A stretch of DNA of 64,000 bases from Thermopetrobacter sp. TC1 (GCF_000746275.1 NZ_JQKX01000021.1:62001-126000); one strand, 5' to 3'. Shown: positions 26,332 to 34,887, counted from the first letter of the stretch. Numbers and translations: made by a program. Notes: generated by a model from the sequence alone, not told the origin.

Positions 26332-27056
26332 GCATGCATGATCACAAAAGCCCAACGGCCCTTTCATCCGGGGAAGCGGATGGAGCAGCGCTTTTCGACG
26401 ATGCCTTCCGAGAGGCTTTCGCCCGGCTTGTGCGCTATCGCCGCGACATTCGCGCCTTCCGGCCCGATCCGGTGCCTCAAGAGGTGCTTGAAAGCTGCAT
26501 GCGCCTTGCCCATCGTGCGCCCTCGGTGGGCTATTCCCAGCCCTGGCGCTTCGTGCAGGTGCAGGACGCTCAGGTCATGGCGCGCGTCATTGACTCCTTT
26601 TCCCGCGCCAATGCCGAGGCGCTGGCGGCCACGGAAGAAAGCCGCCGCGGCCTTTATGCCCGTCTGAAGCTGGAGGGCCTGCGCGAGGCGCCGGTGCAGA
26701 TGGCCGTGTTCTGTGATGAGGAAACGGACATCGGCCACGGCCTTGGCGCACGGACCATGCCGGAAACCCGGCGTTATTCCGTGGTCTGCGCCATTCACAC
26801 CCTGTGGCTGGCCCTGCGCGCCCATGGCATTGGGCTGGGCTGGGTCTCCATTCTCTACCCGGAAGATGTGAAAGCGGCATTGAGCGCGCCGGAAAGCTGG
26901 CGTTTCATCGCCTGGCTGTGCATCGGCTGGCCGGCGGTTGCGCCAAACAGCACGCCGGAGCTTGAACGGGCCGGCTGGGAGCGGCGCCTGCCGCTTGATG
27001 CGGTCTGGCTGCATCATCCGCCACAAAAGGCTCAAGATAAGGGGCGATCCGGTTGA
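26328..27056 (+). CDS. bluB: 5,6-dimethylbenzimidazole synthase BluB
   Basis: A 242-residue nitroreductase-fold enzyme that fragments FMNH2 with oxygen to form DMB, the lower ligand of B12. The pattern RRDIRAFRPDPVP, LAHRAPSVGYSQPWRF, and GLGWVSILYPEDV matches BluB; the nucleotide-binding Arg residues near the start are present. An O2-requiring lower-ligand synthase implies that B12 is made under aerobic or microaerobic conditions even though CbiD is present. Coupled upstream to cobQ and downstream to cbiB. Confidence 0.92.
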   Translation: MSMHDHKSPTALSSGEADGAALFDDAFREAFARLVRYRRDIRAFRPDPVPQEVLESCMRLAHRAPSVGYSQPWRFVQVQDAQVMARVIDSFSRANAEALAATEESRRGLYARLKLEGLREAPVQMAVFCDEETDIGHGLGARTMPETRRYSVVCAIHTLWLALRAHGIGLGWVSILYPEDVKAALSAPESWRFIAWLCIGWPAVAPNSTPELERAGWERRLPLDAVWLHHPPQKAQDKGRSG

Positions 27057-28138
27057 AGATGACGGATGATCTCTTCGCCATAGTCCTTCATCTCTGGCAG
27101 GCGCTCAAGGACCTGCTGGCTGATCTGGTGCAGGCGCTCATGGCCCTGCCGGTGGAAAAGACGCTTGGGCTTGCCCTGCTGGCGCTGGCGGTGGAGCGGA
27201 TCGTGGGCTGGCCGGCGTGGATCCAGGCACGTCTAACCCATCCGGTCGTCTGGTTCGGCCGCATGATCGCGGACTGGGATGCACGCCTGAACACGCCCCA
27301 GCGCGGGCGCCTTTTTCGCCGTCTGGCCGGGGTTTTCACCATGGCCTTCGTCATCCTCTTCTGGGGCGGGCTGGCGCTCATTCTTTCGCTCAGCCTGCGC
27401 AAGGCCCTTGCGGATTATGCCGGAATTGCGGAAGCGCTTCTGGCCGCGCCCTTTCTTGCCCAGAAGTCATTGCGGGAGCATGTGCACGATGTTCTCACTG
27501 CCCTGCAGGCGGCCCGCATGACCGATTCACTGGATGAGGCCAGGCGACAGGTCTCGCGCATCGTCGGGCGTGATACGGCCGAAATGGATGAAAGCGGCAT
27601 CGTCCGCGCCGCGGTGGAGAGCCTGGCGGAAAATACCTCCGATGGCGTGATTGCGCCGGCCTTCTGGCTTGCCTTGTTCGGGCTGCCGGGGATTGTCATC
27701 TACAAGGTGATCAACACCGCCGACAGCATGATCGGTCATTTGAGCGACCGCTATCGCGATTTCGGCTGGGCGGCGGCGCGGCTCGATGATCTTGCCAATT
27801 TCCTGCCGGCGCGGCTGACCGCCCTGCTCTATGTGGCGGCGGCAGCCCTGTTTTCGCCGCGGGCAGGCGCGCGCGCCCTGCATGTGGCCTGGCGGGATGC
27901 GCGCAAGCACGTCTCGCCCAATGCCGGCTGGCCGGAAGCGGCCATGGCCGGCGCGCTCGATATCGCGCTGGGCGGCCCGCGAAGCTATCAGGGGCGGGTC
28001 GTTTCCTTTCCCCATCTCGGTGACGGCCGCAGCACCCTGATCACGGAAGACATCGAACGCGCCTTGTCCCTCTATGGCCGCATGCTGACAGTCACGCTCA
28101 TCATCGGCCTGGTTGTCTGGATCTTTCTGCCGCGCTGA
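27053..28138 (+). CDS. cbiB: Adenosylcobinamide-phosphate synthase (CbiB/CobD)
   Basis: A 361-residue integral membrane protein with several helices that attaches aminopropanol (phosphate) to adenosylcobyric acid. Conserved segments: HPVVWFGRMI, VGRDTAEMDESGIVRAAVES, AENTSDGVIAPAFW, and NTADSMIGH. The reading frame opens with TTG 27053, overlapping the bluB stop as TTGA; ATG 27059 two codons later is the alternative. Last gene of the cobalamin cluster. The first ~45 residues form an additional hydrophobic/amphipathic stretch. Confidence 0.92.
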   Translation: MKMTDDLFAIVLHLWQALKDLLADLVQALMALPVEKTLGLALLALAVERIVGWPAWIQARLTHPVVWFGRMIADWDARLNTPQRGRLFRRLAGVFTMAFVILFWGGLALILSLSLRKALADYAGIAEALLAAPFLAQKSLREHVHDVLTALQAARMTDSLDEARRQVSRIVGRDTAEMDESGIVRAAVESLAENTSDGVIAPAFWLALFGLPGIVIYKVINTADSMIGHLSDRYRDFGWAAARLDDLANFLPARLTALLYVAAAALFSPRAGARALHVAWRDARKHVSPNAGWPEAAMAGALDIALGGPRSYQGRVVSFPHLGDGRSTLITEDIERALSLYGRMLTVTLIIGLVVWIFLPR

Positions 28139-28291
28139 GGAAACGCGCCGTTTCGTTGCACCGGCCCCGCTTGATCCGCCCGCGCTGGCATGGGATAAAC
28201 TGATAGCATCCAATGGCGCTCCCCTTGCGGGGCGGCATGAGAGATGCCTGCATGTGAGCCGCATGGCCTGAAACAACGGACACAATCTGTG

Positions 28292-29041
28292 ATGGAAGCG
28301 CAGGCCGGCATCGTAACCGGATTGCAGACGGAGGCGCGCATCGCCCGCGTTGCCAAGCGCGCGCGCGTGCTCTGCCGCGGCATGGGCCCGAAGCGGGCGC
28401 GGGAAGCGGCGGAGGAGCTGGTGCGCGCCGGGGTGTCCGGCCTGGTCAGTTTCGGCTATGCGGCCGGTCTGGCGGCGGAGGCGCGGCCCGGTCTTCTCGT
28501 GGTGCCGGCGCGCATCGTGGCCGATGGCGGCGGTGAGATCGCCACTGACCTGCTCTGGCGCGAGCGGTTGCTGGGGCGGCTGGCCGGTCATGTCGCCTGT
28601 TCCGATGCGCCGCTGGCGGCGGTGAAACAGCCCCTGCTGAGCTATCTGGACAAGGCCGCCGCCTGGGCCCGCATGCAGGCCATCGCGGCGGATATGGAAA
28701 GTGCGGCCATCGCCGCGGTGGCGCGGCGGGCGCGGCTTCCCTTCATTGCATTGCGTGCCGTGGTCGATCCGGCGGAATTTCCCCTGCCCACCGCCGCTCT
28801 CATGGCCGTGGACAAGGACGGGCGTCTGCGCCCCTTCAGGCTCCTGAAGGCCCTCTGGCGCCAGCCGCGTCAGATCAAGGCCTTGAAAGAGCTTGCCGGC
28901 CACGCCAAAAAGGCGCGCGCAAGCCTGCTTCTCGCGCTGGAGCTGGCGGGCGCCTCCCTGGCCATGCCCCAGCATGGCCGCATCGACACTCCGGACGATA
29001 CCCGCCTGCCCCAACCCCGCGACGAACACGAGCGGCACTGA
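28292..29041 (+). CDS. Nucleoside phosphorylase-like protein, hopanoid-associated (HpnG) type
   Basis: A 249-residue protein of the purine nucleoside phosphorylase fold. It opens with IVTGLQTEARIARV, then an R-GPKRAREAAEELV helix, SFGYAAGL, and later ADMESAAIAAVARRARLPFIALRAVVD. That late motif (DMES plus R-VVD) is the nucleoside-binding region. The combination resembles HpnG, which cleaves adenine from adenosylhopane. No other hopanoid gene is within the window. ATG 28292 is chosen. About 45 C-terminal residues are hydrophobic then polar. Confidence 0.65.
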   Translation: MEAQAGIVTGLQTEARIARVAKRARVLCRGMGPKRAREAAEELVRAGVSGLVSFGYAAGLAAEARPGLLVVPARIVADGGGEIATDLLWRERLLGRLAGHVACSDAPLAAVKQPLLSYLDKAAAWARMQAIAADMESAAIAAVARRARLPFIALRAVVDPAEFPLPTAALMAVDKDGRLRPFRLLKALWRQPRQIKALKELAGHAKKARASLLLALELAGASLAMPQHGRIDTPDDTRLPQPRDEHERH

Positions 29042-29162
29042 ACAACCCACGGCATTCACACAAATGATTTATGTTTAAAAACCCAACAATTTCAAATGGT
29101 TCTTAATTATGACATGCAATCATGCCACACCACATCACACAATTTAAGGCCCCTATCTTCCC

Positions 29163-29183
29163 CGTCACCCCGTAGATCAGCCC
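29163..29183 (+). repeat. Left arm of 21-bp perfect inverted repeat
   Basis: The 21 bases ending GATCAGCCC match, as reverse complement, 30046-30066. The arms are 862 bases apart. Neighbouring bases show no further convincing match. They could be terminal inverted repeats of a decayed insertion. Confidence 0.8.
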
Positions 29184-29394
29184 ACCATTGTTCAATTAGA
29201 TTACTCTGTGCTTTGCGAATGGTTTTCGCCATGAAAAGCGTGATTCATCACATGCTACGCAGATGCCTTTATCAAAGCATTCTTTCCCCCTTGCCCAAAG
29301 TTGGGAGGTTATTATTTTTGTATTGAATATCAACTACTTACGTCATCAACTCAGTTGCCCTTGATATTTCTTTCCATACACGAAGCACCACTTT

Positions 29395-29507
29395 CCCCCT
29401 CCCCCTGGTAGGGGGAGGGCGGGGAGGGGATCGGGCGACGTAGCGCTGCGCTTGCGGCCCGACCCCCTCCCGGCGCTTCGCGCCGACCTCCCCCTATCAG
29501 GGGGAGG
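29395..29507 (+). repeat. Cloverleaf repeat, copy A
   Basis: Member of a three-copy family (see 47671 and 49375). Layout: terminal hairpin CCCCCT..AGGGGG, a long GC stem (TCGGGC / GCCCGA core), a short hairpin CGGCGC-TTC-GCGCCG at 29471-29485, and a second terminal hairpin TCCCCCT-ATC-AGGGGGA. The short hairpin has a different sequence from copies B and C but still pairs. Confidence 0.85.
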
Positions 29508-29610
29508 TTAGGATCATGCGCTCTTTCTGCCTGCAGCCCGCTGCACCGGGACCAATTGAGCTTCTGACAACAGGTGTTTGTTTAATTCATTGAAAAACCA
29601 TAGGAAAATG

Positions 29611-29640
29611 TCATACCCGGGCTTGTCCCGGGTATCTAGG
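29611..29640 (+). repeat. 30-bp palindromic repeat, copy 1
   Basis: The unit reads TCATACCCGGG, then CTTGT, then CCCGGGTATC-TAGG. It matches the reverse complement of 29901-29930 with paired changes on both arms, so pairing is conserved while sequence varies. Similar elements are common between genes in alphaproteobacterial genomes. Confidence 0.75.
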
Positions 29641-29701
29641 GGCGGTTTACACATGCGGTGATGGCAGTCAGGAACGGTTTTTCCAGGTTAGAGGCTTATC
29701 G

Positions 29702-29825
29702 CCGGAAGGATGTTGTACATCCTTCCGGAACCTTTCGGCGGGGGTTCCAACCCCGCCTAAGGCATGGCAGGCGGGGTAACATACCCCGCCAAAACGTTCC
29801 GGAACGGGATAAAATCCCGTTCTGG
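29702..29825. repeat. Array of four tandem hairpins
   Basis: H1: CCGGAAGGATG (29702-29712) with CATCCTTCCGG (29718-29728). H2: GGCGGGG (29737-29743) with CCCCGCC (29751-29757). H3: GGCGGGGTA (29770-29778) with TACCCCGCC (29782-29790). H4: 29799-29810 with 29814-29825, 12 bp including one G-T pair. Spacing is short and regular, and the sequence codes for nothing recognisable. H4 resembles a hairpin at 39410-39440. Confidence 0.8.
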
Positions 29826-29900
29826 CATTTTATGTCCATACGACACAAATCAAACATGCTGGCGGGCGCCATCGCCCACCAAAAACGCCTCATGCCTGAC

Positions 29901-29930
29901 CCTGGATTGCCGGAACAAGTCCGGCAATGA
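29901..29930 (-). repeat. 30-bp palindromic repeat, copy 2 (inverted)
   Basis: On the minus strand this reads TCATTGCCGGA, CTTGT, TCCGGCAATC-CAGG. Compared with copy 1, TG/CA replaces AC/GT and A/T replaces G/C at paired positions, which is full covariation. Confidence 0.75.
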
Positions 29931-30045
29931 CGTTTTCTTTTTGTCTATCAATGAGTTAAACAACTAGCGCCCAACGTATGGAAAGTTTTTTCCTCGGTCG
30001 ATTAGACGGCAACAGCACACTTCCTGAATTTTCTTGGGCACCAAT

Positions 30046-30066
30046 GGGCTGATCTACGGGGTGACG
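30046..30066 (-). repeat. Right arm of 21-bp perfect inverted repeat
   Basis: Reverse complement of 29163-29183 over all 21 bases. It lies about 100 bases beyond the end of the small membrane-protein gene at 30164. Confidence 0.8.
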
Positions 30067-30163
30067 AGAAAACGGCAACGGGGTGTTGTGCAGTGTGGGC
30101 GATTTCGCCGGTCAGCCTTTGTGCAACTTGGTATTTTGCGGTCTAAATGACGCAGGCCGCAAA

Positions 30164-30403
30164 TCACCCCGGGAGCCAGCGGGTGAGGACGAACGGGCAG
30201 CACAGCAATATGATCAGCGTCAGCAGGATGAGGCCGATGGTGAAGGCGATTGCGCTCACAACACCCTTGAAAAAGCCATAAAGCACGAATGCGAACAGGC
30301 TATCGCGCGCCTTCTCATGACGGCCGACCTCCTCCAAGGCGCGCACTTCGGCCAGCCGCGCATCGATCCGTTGCAGCAGCCTGTCCGTTTCATCCTCAGG
30401 CAT
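30164..30403 (-). CDS. Small single-helix membrane protein
   Basis: A 79-residue protein. The first ~35 residues are a charged amphipathic helix (ETDRLLQRIDARLAEVRALEE), followed by a long hydrophobic segment (about residues 42-72, FVLYGFFKGVVSAIAFTIGL) and a short end. It follows thrS by 14 bases on the same strand and is probably co-transcribed. It resembles DUF5665-type small membrane proteins; the function is unknown. Confidence 0.7.
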   Translation of the reverse strand: MPEDETDRLLQRIDARLAEVRALEEVGRHEKARDSLFAFVLYGFFKGVVSAIAFTIGLILLTLIILLCCPFVLTRWLPG

Positions 30404-30417
30404 GGCGCCGCAGGCTC

Positions 30418-32364
30418 TCAGGTGGCCGCGCTCTCGCGCTCGCGGCGGATATCCGGCGGGGTGGCCTCCTCCGCCAGCGCGGCAACAGCTTCCTCCAGTT
30501 TCAGCGTGCGCTGGGCCTTGGAGCCGAGGCGGCGCTCGTTGACCGTGCCCTCCTCCACCTCGCGCTTGCCGACGACGAGGATCACCGGCACTTTGGCCAG
30601 GGAATGCTCACGCACCTTGTAATTGATCTTCTCGTTGCGCAAATCGGCCTCAACCCGCAAGCCTGCCGCCTTCAGGCGCGCAACCACCTCTCTGGCATAA
30701 TCATCGGCGTCAGATATGATGGTGGCCACCACCACCTGCACCGGCGCCAGCCACAGCGGCAGATGCCCGGCGTAATGCTCCAGCAGAATACCGATGAAGC
30801 GCTCCAGCGAACCGAACATGGCGCGGTGAATCATCACCGGCGTGTGCTTCTCGCCATCGGCGCCGATGTAAAAAGCGCCGAAGCGGCCGGGCAGGTTGAA
30901 GTCCAGCTGCACGGTGCCGCACTGCCAGTCGCGCCCGATGGCATCACGCAGGACATATTCCAGTTTCGGACCATAGAAGGCGCCCTCGCCCGGGTTGAGC
31001 GTGTATTCACCGCCGGCTTCTTCCACCGCTTCTTTCAGCGCCTTCTCCGCCGCATCCCACACCTCATCGGAGCCCACGCGTTTCTCCGGGCGGTCGGAGA
31101 ACTTGATGCGCACATCCTCAAAGCCAAAGTCCTTGTAAATGTTCAGGATCAGCTCATGCAGGCGCACGCACTCCTGCTTGATTTGCTCATGGGTGCAGAA
31201 GATGTGTGCATCATCCTGCGTAAAGGAGCGCACGCGCATCAGACCATGCAGGGCGCCGGAGGGCTCATAGCGGTGCACCTTGCCGAATTCCGCCATGCGA
31301 ATGGGCAGATCACGATAGCTTTTCAGGCCGTGCTTGAAGATCTGCACATGCCCCGGGCAGTTCATGGGCTTGCAGGCGAAAATGCGGCCGTCCTCGGTTT
31401 CGGTGATGAACATGTTCTCCCGGAACTTCTCCCAGTGACCGGACTGCTCCCACAGCGCCCGGTCCATCATGTCCGGGGAGTTCACCTCCACATAGCCGGC
31501 ACGACGCTGCACCCGGCGCAGGTAGTTCACCAGCTCCTGAAAGATGGTCCAGCCCTTGGGATGCCAGAAAACGGAGCCGGGCGCCTCCTCCTGGAAGTGA
31601 AACAGGTCCATCTCCCGGCCCAGACGGCGATGATCGCGCCTTTCGGCCTCCTCCAGCCGCTTGAGATAGGCGTTGAGCTGCTTCTTGTCGGCCCAGGCGG
31701 TGCCATAGATGCGCGTGAGCATGGGCCGGTTGGGATCACCGCGCCAGTAGGCGCCGGCCACCTTCATCAGCTTGAAGGCATCGCCGATCTTGCCGGTGGA
31801 GGGCATGTGCGGGCCGCGGCAGAGGTCGAACCATTCATCCCCCTGCCAGTAGATACGGATTTCCTCATTCTCGGGCAGGGATTCGATGAGCTCCACCTTG
31901 AAATGCTCACCCTTGTCGCGAAAAACCTCGATCGCCTTTTCGCGCGGCCACACCTCCTTGCGGAAGGGCAGATTGCGCGCAACGATCTCGCGCATCTTCT
32001 TCTCGATCTTGGGTAGGTCTTCCGGCGTAAAGGGCTCGTTGCGGTGGAAGTCGTAATAAAAGCCGTTTTCGATGGTGGGGCCGATGGTAACCTGCGTGCC
32101 GGGATAGAGCTCCTGCACCGCCTGGGCCATCACGTGCGCGGCGTCATGCCGGATCAGCTCCAGCCCTTCCGGATCATCGCGGGTGATGATACGCACCCTG
32201 GCGTCCCGGGTGATGGGGTCGGACAGGTCCTTCAGCTCACCGTCAATCTCTATGGCCAGCGCCTTCTTGGCCAGGGACTTGGAGATGCTTTCGGCAACGG
32301 CCTGCCCGGTAATGCCCTCTTCATAGGTCCGGGTGGCGCCATCGGGGAACGTCAGGGTGATCAT
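30418..32364 (-). CDS. thrS: Threonyl-tRNA synthetase
   Basis: A 648-residue class II aminoacyl-tRNA synthetase. Order: N-terminal TGS domain ([11 protein letters not shown]), editing domain with the [14 protein letters not shown] motif (HxxxH) and a late CRGPH motif, then the catalytic core with [14 protein letters not shown], motif 2 [20 protein letters not shown], zinc ligands starting at NCPGH, motif 3 [17 protein letters not shown], and the C-terminal anticodon-binding domain ([14 protein letters not shown]). ATG 32364 (MITLTF) starts exactly at the TGS domain; upstream codons in frame are not family sequence. Confidence 0.97.
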   Translation of the reverse strand: MITLTFPDGATRTYEEGITGQAVAESISKSLAKKALAIEIDGELKDLSDPITRDARVRIITRDDPEGLELIRHDAAHVMAQAVQELYPGTQVTIGPTIENGFYYDFHRNEPFTPEDLPKIEKKMREIVARNLPFRKEVWPREKAIEVFRDKGEHFKVELIESLPENEEIRIYWQGDEWFDLCRGPHMPSTGKIGDAFKLMKVAGAYWRGDPNRPMLTRIYGTAWADKKQLNAYLKRLEEAERRDHRRLGREMDLFHFQEEAPGSVFWHPKGWTIFQELVNYLRRVQRRAGYVEVNSPDMMDRALWEQSGHWEKFRENMFITETEDGRIFACKPMNCPGHVQIFKHGLKSYRDLPIRMAEFGKVHRYEPSGALHGLMRVRSFTQDDAHIFCTHEQIKQECVRLHELILNIYKDFGFEDVRIKFSDRPEKRVGSDEVWDAAEKALKEAVEEAGGEYTLNPGEGAFYGPKLEYVLRDAIGRDWQCGTVQLDFNLPGRFGAFYIGADGEKHTPVMIHRAMFGSLERFIGILLEHYAGHLPLWLAPVQVVVATIISDADDYAREVVARLKAAGLRVEADLRNEKINYKVREHSLAKVPVILVVGKREVEEGTVNERRLGSKAQRTLKLEEAVAALAEEATPPDIRRERESAAT

Positions 32365-32882
32365 GATGCAAGAACTCCAGCTCAGTCTCTGCACACGAGC
32401 GCAGGTAAGCGTCGTTATCGGCCCTCTCGGATGAGGGATGCAAACGGGGCATACAAATTGCCAAGGCGAAAAAGGCATGCCCGGCGCTGGCGTTTTGCCC
32501 CCGTTACCGGCTCAGGTCAAGGGAAGAAGATGAGGGCCTTGGGGGAAGAGGCTGCAATGGCCCTTCTCTTTTCGGACTTCCAAACAAGAAATCACTGCAT
32601 GGCACATGTTCATTTTCATTCTCCGCTCCACCCTCCGCTTCACATTCGGTTTCCCTGAATTGGTTTGAATGCATTGCCGGGATGGACGTGCATTGCCAGG
32701 TCTCGATTTTTCAGCCGGACTTTCCGAAAATATTAACCGCAAGTAAACACAAAGTTATCATAAGGTTAATTTATGTATTATTATGATATTTTCTGCAATT
32801 TTTGCGTTCAGCAACCAATCATTAACCTTAACAAGCCTATAAATGCCGCCAGGGTTCAACAAAACAGGTCAGGATGAAAGCG
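32365..32882. other. 518-bp divergent intergenic region thrS/porin
   Basis: Non-coding. The right half (32720-32850) is strongly AT-rich and contains several TTAA elements, including TTAACC at 32734 and 32822 and TTAAC at 32828, a composition typical of strong alphaproteobacterial porin promoters. One TTAA-N7-TAAA block (32734 region) resembles a degenerate CtrA site. No small gene is evident. Confidence 0.5.
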
Positions 32883-33689
32883 ATGTACAAGCGTATTTCC
32901 TCGATCAGCCTGGCGGCCATTGCCATCGTCGCGGGCCTGAATTCCGCCCGGGCCGCGGATCTGGCTCCGCCGCCTCCCCCGGCGCCGGAGATTCGCCCGT
33001 CGATGACCGACTGGACCGGTCCCTACGTCGGCGGTGTGCTCGGCGGCGTCTGCATGGAGACGAAGAGCGACTACTATCCTTACGGCTATACCGACGGGAA
33101 CGGCAACGGTCAGTACGATCCCGGCGAGCGCAATTCCAGTCCCAATGCCGTTCAGCATCATGACATGAATGGCTGTGGCTTTGCCGGCGGTTTCGTTGGC
33201 GGTTTCAACTATCAGATCGCCGACAACTTCCTCATCGGCCTGGAAGGCGACTGGGTCTGGGGCGGTCGCACCGGCGATCACGTCGTACCGATGTACGACA
33301 ACAACAACAATCTGCTGCATCAGCGCGACCGTTACACCATCAAGTGGATGACCTCGCTGCGCCTGCGTGCCGGCCTGCTTTCCACGGAGAAGACGCTGTT
33401 TTACGTCACCGGTGGTCCAGCCTGGCTGCGCGGTGAGCTGAAGGATGTGAACACCGGCTCGAAGTTCGCCAAGACCCATCCGGGCTATGTCATCGGCGGC
33501 GGTGTCGAGCATGCCTTCCTGGAGAATTTCCACGTGCGTGCCGAGTATCTGTTCTCTTCGTTCAAGAAGAAAACCTACGGCCGTTACTGCACGGACTGCG
33601 ATATCGCGGTGGACGTGCACAAGAAGATGGAGCAGTTCCACACCTTCCGCGTGGGGCTGACCTGGAACTTCCCGATTTCCCAGTGGTGA
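32883..33689 (+). CDS. Outer membrane beta-barrel protein, Omp25/Omp31-like porin family
   Basis: A 268-residue exported protein. The signal peptide (1-24, cleavage after SARA) precedes ADLAPPPPPAPE, a Pro-rich linker typical of rhizobial Omp25/Omp31 homologues, then DWTGPYVGGVLGG and alternating Gly/aromatic strands ending in FRVGLTWNF with a terminal Trp. It probably forms an 8-stranded barrel. Oddities: four Cys (GGVCME, NGCGF, YCTDCD) and a TDGNGNGQYDPGE loop that resembles an EF-hand-like calcium site. ATG 32883 has AGGA 8 bases upstream; ATG 32874 is too close to it. Confidence 0.85.
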   Translation: MYKRISSISLAAIAIVAGLNSARAADLAPPPPPAPEIRPSMTDWTGPYVGGVLGGVCMETKSDYYPYGYTDGNGNGQYDPGERNSSPNAVQHHDMNGCGFAGGFVGGFNYQIADNFLIGLEGDWVWGGRTGDHVVPMYDNNNNLLHQRDRYTIKWMTSLRLRAGLLSTEKTLFYVTGGPAWLRGELKDVNTGSKFAKTHPGYVIGGGVEHAFLENFHVRAEYLFSSFKKKTYGRYCTDCDIAVDVHKKMEQFHTFRVGLTWNFPISQW

Positions 33690-33749
33690 GTTCGCTTCCC
33701 CAAGGAGATTTGACAGAGAGCTCCTTCCTCCCTCCCTCTCCCTGTCAAG

Positions 33750-33786
33750 GACCGGCCCGTTCCTCCCTGCGGGCCGGTCATTCTTT
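33750..33786 (+). terminator. Rho-independent terminator of the porin gene
   Basis: Arms GACCGGCCC (33750-33758) and GGGCCGGTC (33771-33779) pair perfectly, followed by ATTCTTTTTC. It lies 60 bases after the porin stop. It partly overlaps the last codons of yidD on the opposite strand. Confidence 0.85.
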
Positions 33787-34173
33787 TTCGGCTTTCGTCT
33801 CTTCTCTCGAACAGGATGACGCCCCTGCCCTCCGGACACATCGGCCATGGCGGGCATAGCGCCAGAAGGCCGGATCAAAGCGGGCAACACCTTCTTCCGG
33901 CACCGGATCGAAGCCGTGGGTCCCGAGGGGATGACAGCGCATGACGCGGAAAAACCCCAGCCAGAACCCGGCCCAGGCGCCATGCATGCGGATGGCCTGC
34001 ATAGCGTAATCCGAACAGGTGGGCAAATGCCGGCAGTGCCGCCCGATGAAGGCGGACAGCGTCAGCTGATAGAACCGAATGAGGGCAAGAAGGATGATGG
34101 CCACAGGGCCCGTGCGGATGGAAACGGTCTTTTGCCCGGGCGCCTTTTTCCCGCCCTGGTTCAGCTCGCTCAT
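33778..34173 (-). CDS. yidD: Membrane protein insertion efficiency factor YidD
   Basis: A 131-residue homologue of YidD, an inner-membrane-associated factor assisting YidC-mediated insertion. The core is recognisable: LIRFYQLTLSAFIGRHCRHLPTCS, SDYAMQAI, GFFRVMRCHPLG and HGFDPVPE. The three Cys typical of the family (RHCRHLPTC, MRCHP) are present. An extra N-terminal 25 residues and a charged C-terminal tail extend the usual ~80-residue unit. It is 12 bases downstream of the SufU-like gene on the same strand. Confidence 0.93.
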   Translation of the reverse strand: MSELNQGGKKAPGQKTVSIRTGPVAIILLALIRFYQLTLSAFIGRHCRHLPTCSDYAMQAIRMHGAWAGFWLGFFRVMRCHPLGTHGFDPVPEEGVARFDPAFWRYARHGRCVRRAGASSCSREETKAEKE

Positions 34174-34185
34174 GGCCGCCTCATC

Positions 34186-34623
34186 TCATTCCGGGGCATA
34201 ACCTGCCTCCTTCAGTGCGCGGCAGACGGCGCGAAAGGGCAAGAGCACGGATTCGTGCCGCTCCGGCACGTGATGCACCGGGCGCAGGATCTCAAGCGCC
34301 GACCATATACCCTCAGGCGCGGGGCCGTTATTTCTGATCATGTTCTCGAAGGCATCATGCACGGCGAACATCGTTCTGGCTTCCGTGCCAATGACATGAT
34401 GGGAGAGAATGGCGGCGGAAGCCTGGGCCAGGGCACAGGCGGCAAGCTCCTGGGCGAAATTTATGATCCGGCCATCTTTCACTGCGAGCATGACATGAAT
34501 GCGCGAACCGCACAGGCGCGCGCGCATGCGGGCGGTGGCGTCAGCCTGTGGCAGACGCCCGAGATGGCGAATATCCGTGGTCAGGGCCAGGATGTCCGGT
34601 GTGTAAAGATCCTCAAGCTTCAT
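34186..34623 (-). CDS. SufU/IscU-like iron-sulfur cluster scaffold protein
   Basis: A 145-residue protein of the NifU_N fold. Three Cys fall at positions expected for a SufU-like scaffold: Cys38 in LCGSR, Cys63 in ACALAQASAAIL (the C-x-x-x-Q-A-S helix start), and Cys134 in FRAVCRAL. It may assemble or bind Fe-S clusters or, as in zinc-type SufU, act as a sulfur acceptor. ATG 34623 (MKLEDLY) matches the family start; upstream in-frame Met codons add non-conserved residues. It forms a two-gene unit with yidD, a common alphaproteobacterial arrangement. Confidence 0.8.
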   Translation of the reverse strand: MKLEDLYTPDILALTTDIRHLGRLPQADATARMRARLCGSRIHVMLAVKDGRIINFAQELAACALAQASAAILSHHVIGTEARTMFAVHDAFENMIRNNGPAPEGIWSALEILRPVHHVPERHESVLLPFRAVCRALKEAGYAPE

Positions 34624-34887
34624 GGTCATGGGCATGATCATAGCGGCAGACGGGCATTTTCGCCATCCGGCCACAATGCGGCAGAGCGGGCTCTTGACCG
34701 GGCGGCCCTCCGCCTTCTACAGAAGGCGCACACATTGCGAGCAGGGGAAACCAGAACGGTCTTGGCGTTGCCCGTCCTGATACGTGCTACAAGGATCGCG
34801 AAAATGGCTCGCTTGCCTTTTCGCCGCTGTTCCTTGCGGGCCCCGGGGCGGGACTGCGCGGCCTTTCTTTCATGACGAGAAGGACTG

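Larger units (their letters stand above)
29042..30163. other. 1.1-kb gene-free repeat island
   Basis: No convincing gene on either strand. The left third (29050-29350) is markedly AT-richer than the surroundings. It then holds one copy of the ~115-bp cloverleaf repeat, two inverted copies of a 30-bp palindrome, and between them four tandem hairpins. A 21-bp perfect inverted repeat encloses most of the region (29163-29183 and 30046-30066). The layout suggests a site of repeated insertion, possibly a decayed mobile element. Confidence 0.7.

Noticed and set aside
27527-29059. 510-codon minus-strand open frame over cbiB and the hpnG-like gene
   Set aside because: It spans two sense genes and their spacer without any family features.
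29702-29825. Hairpin array considered as a CRISPR array
   Set aside because: The hairpins differ in sequence and spacing is irregular and short; there are no identical direct repeats or spacers and no cas genes.
30289-32016. 575-codon plus-strand open frame over thrS
   Set aside because: Antisense shadow of a complete threonyl-tRNA synthetase.
32874-32882. Porin start at ATG 32874
   Set aside because: The AGG ribosome site would be only a few bases away; ATG 32883 has proper spacing and an equally good signal peptide.
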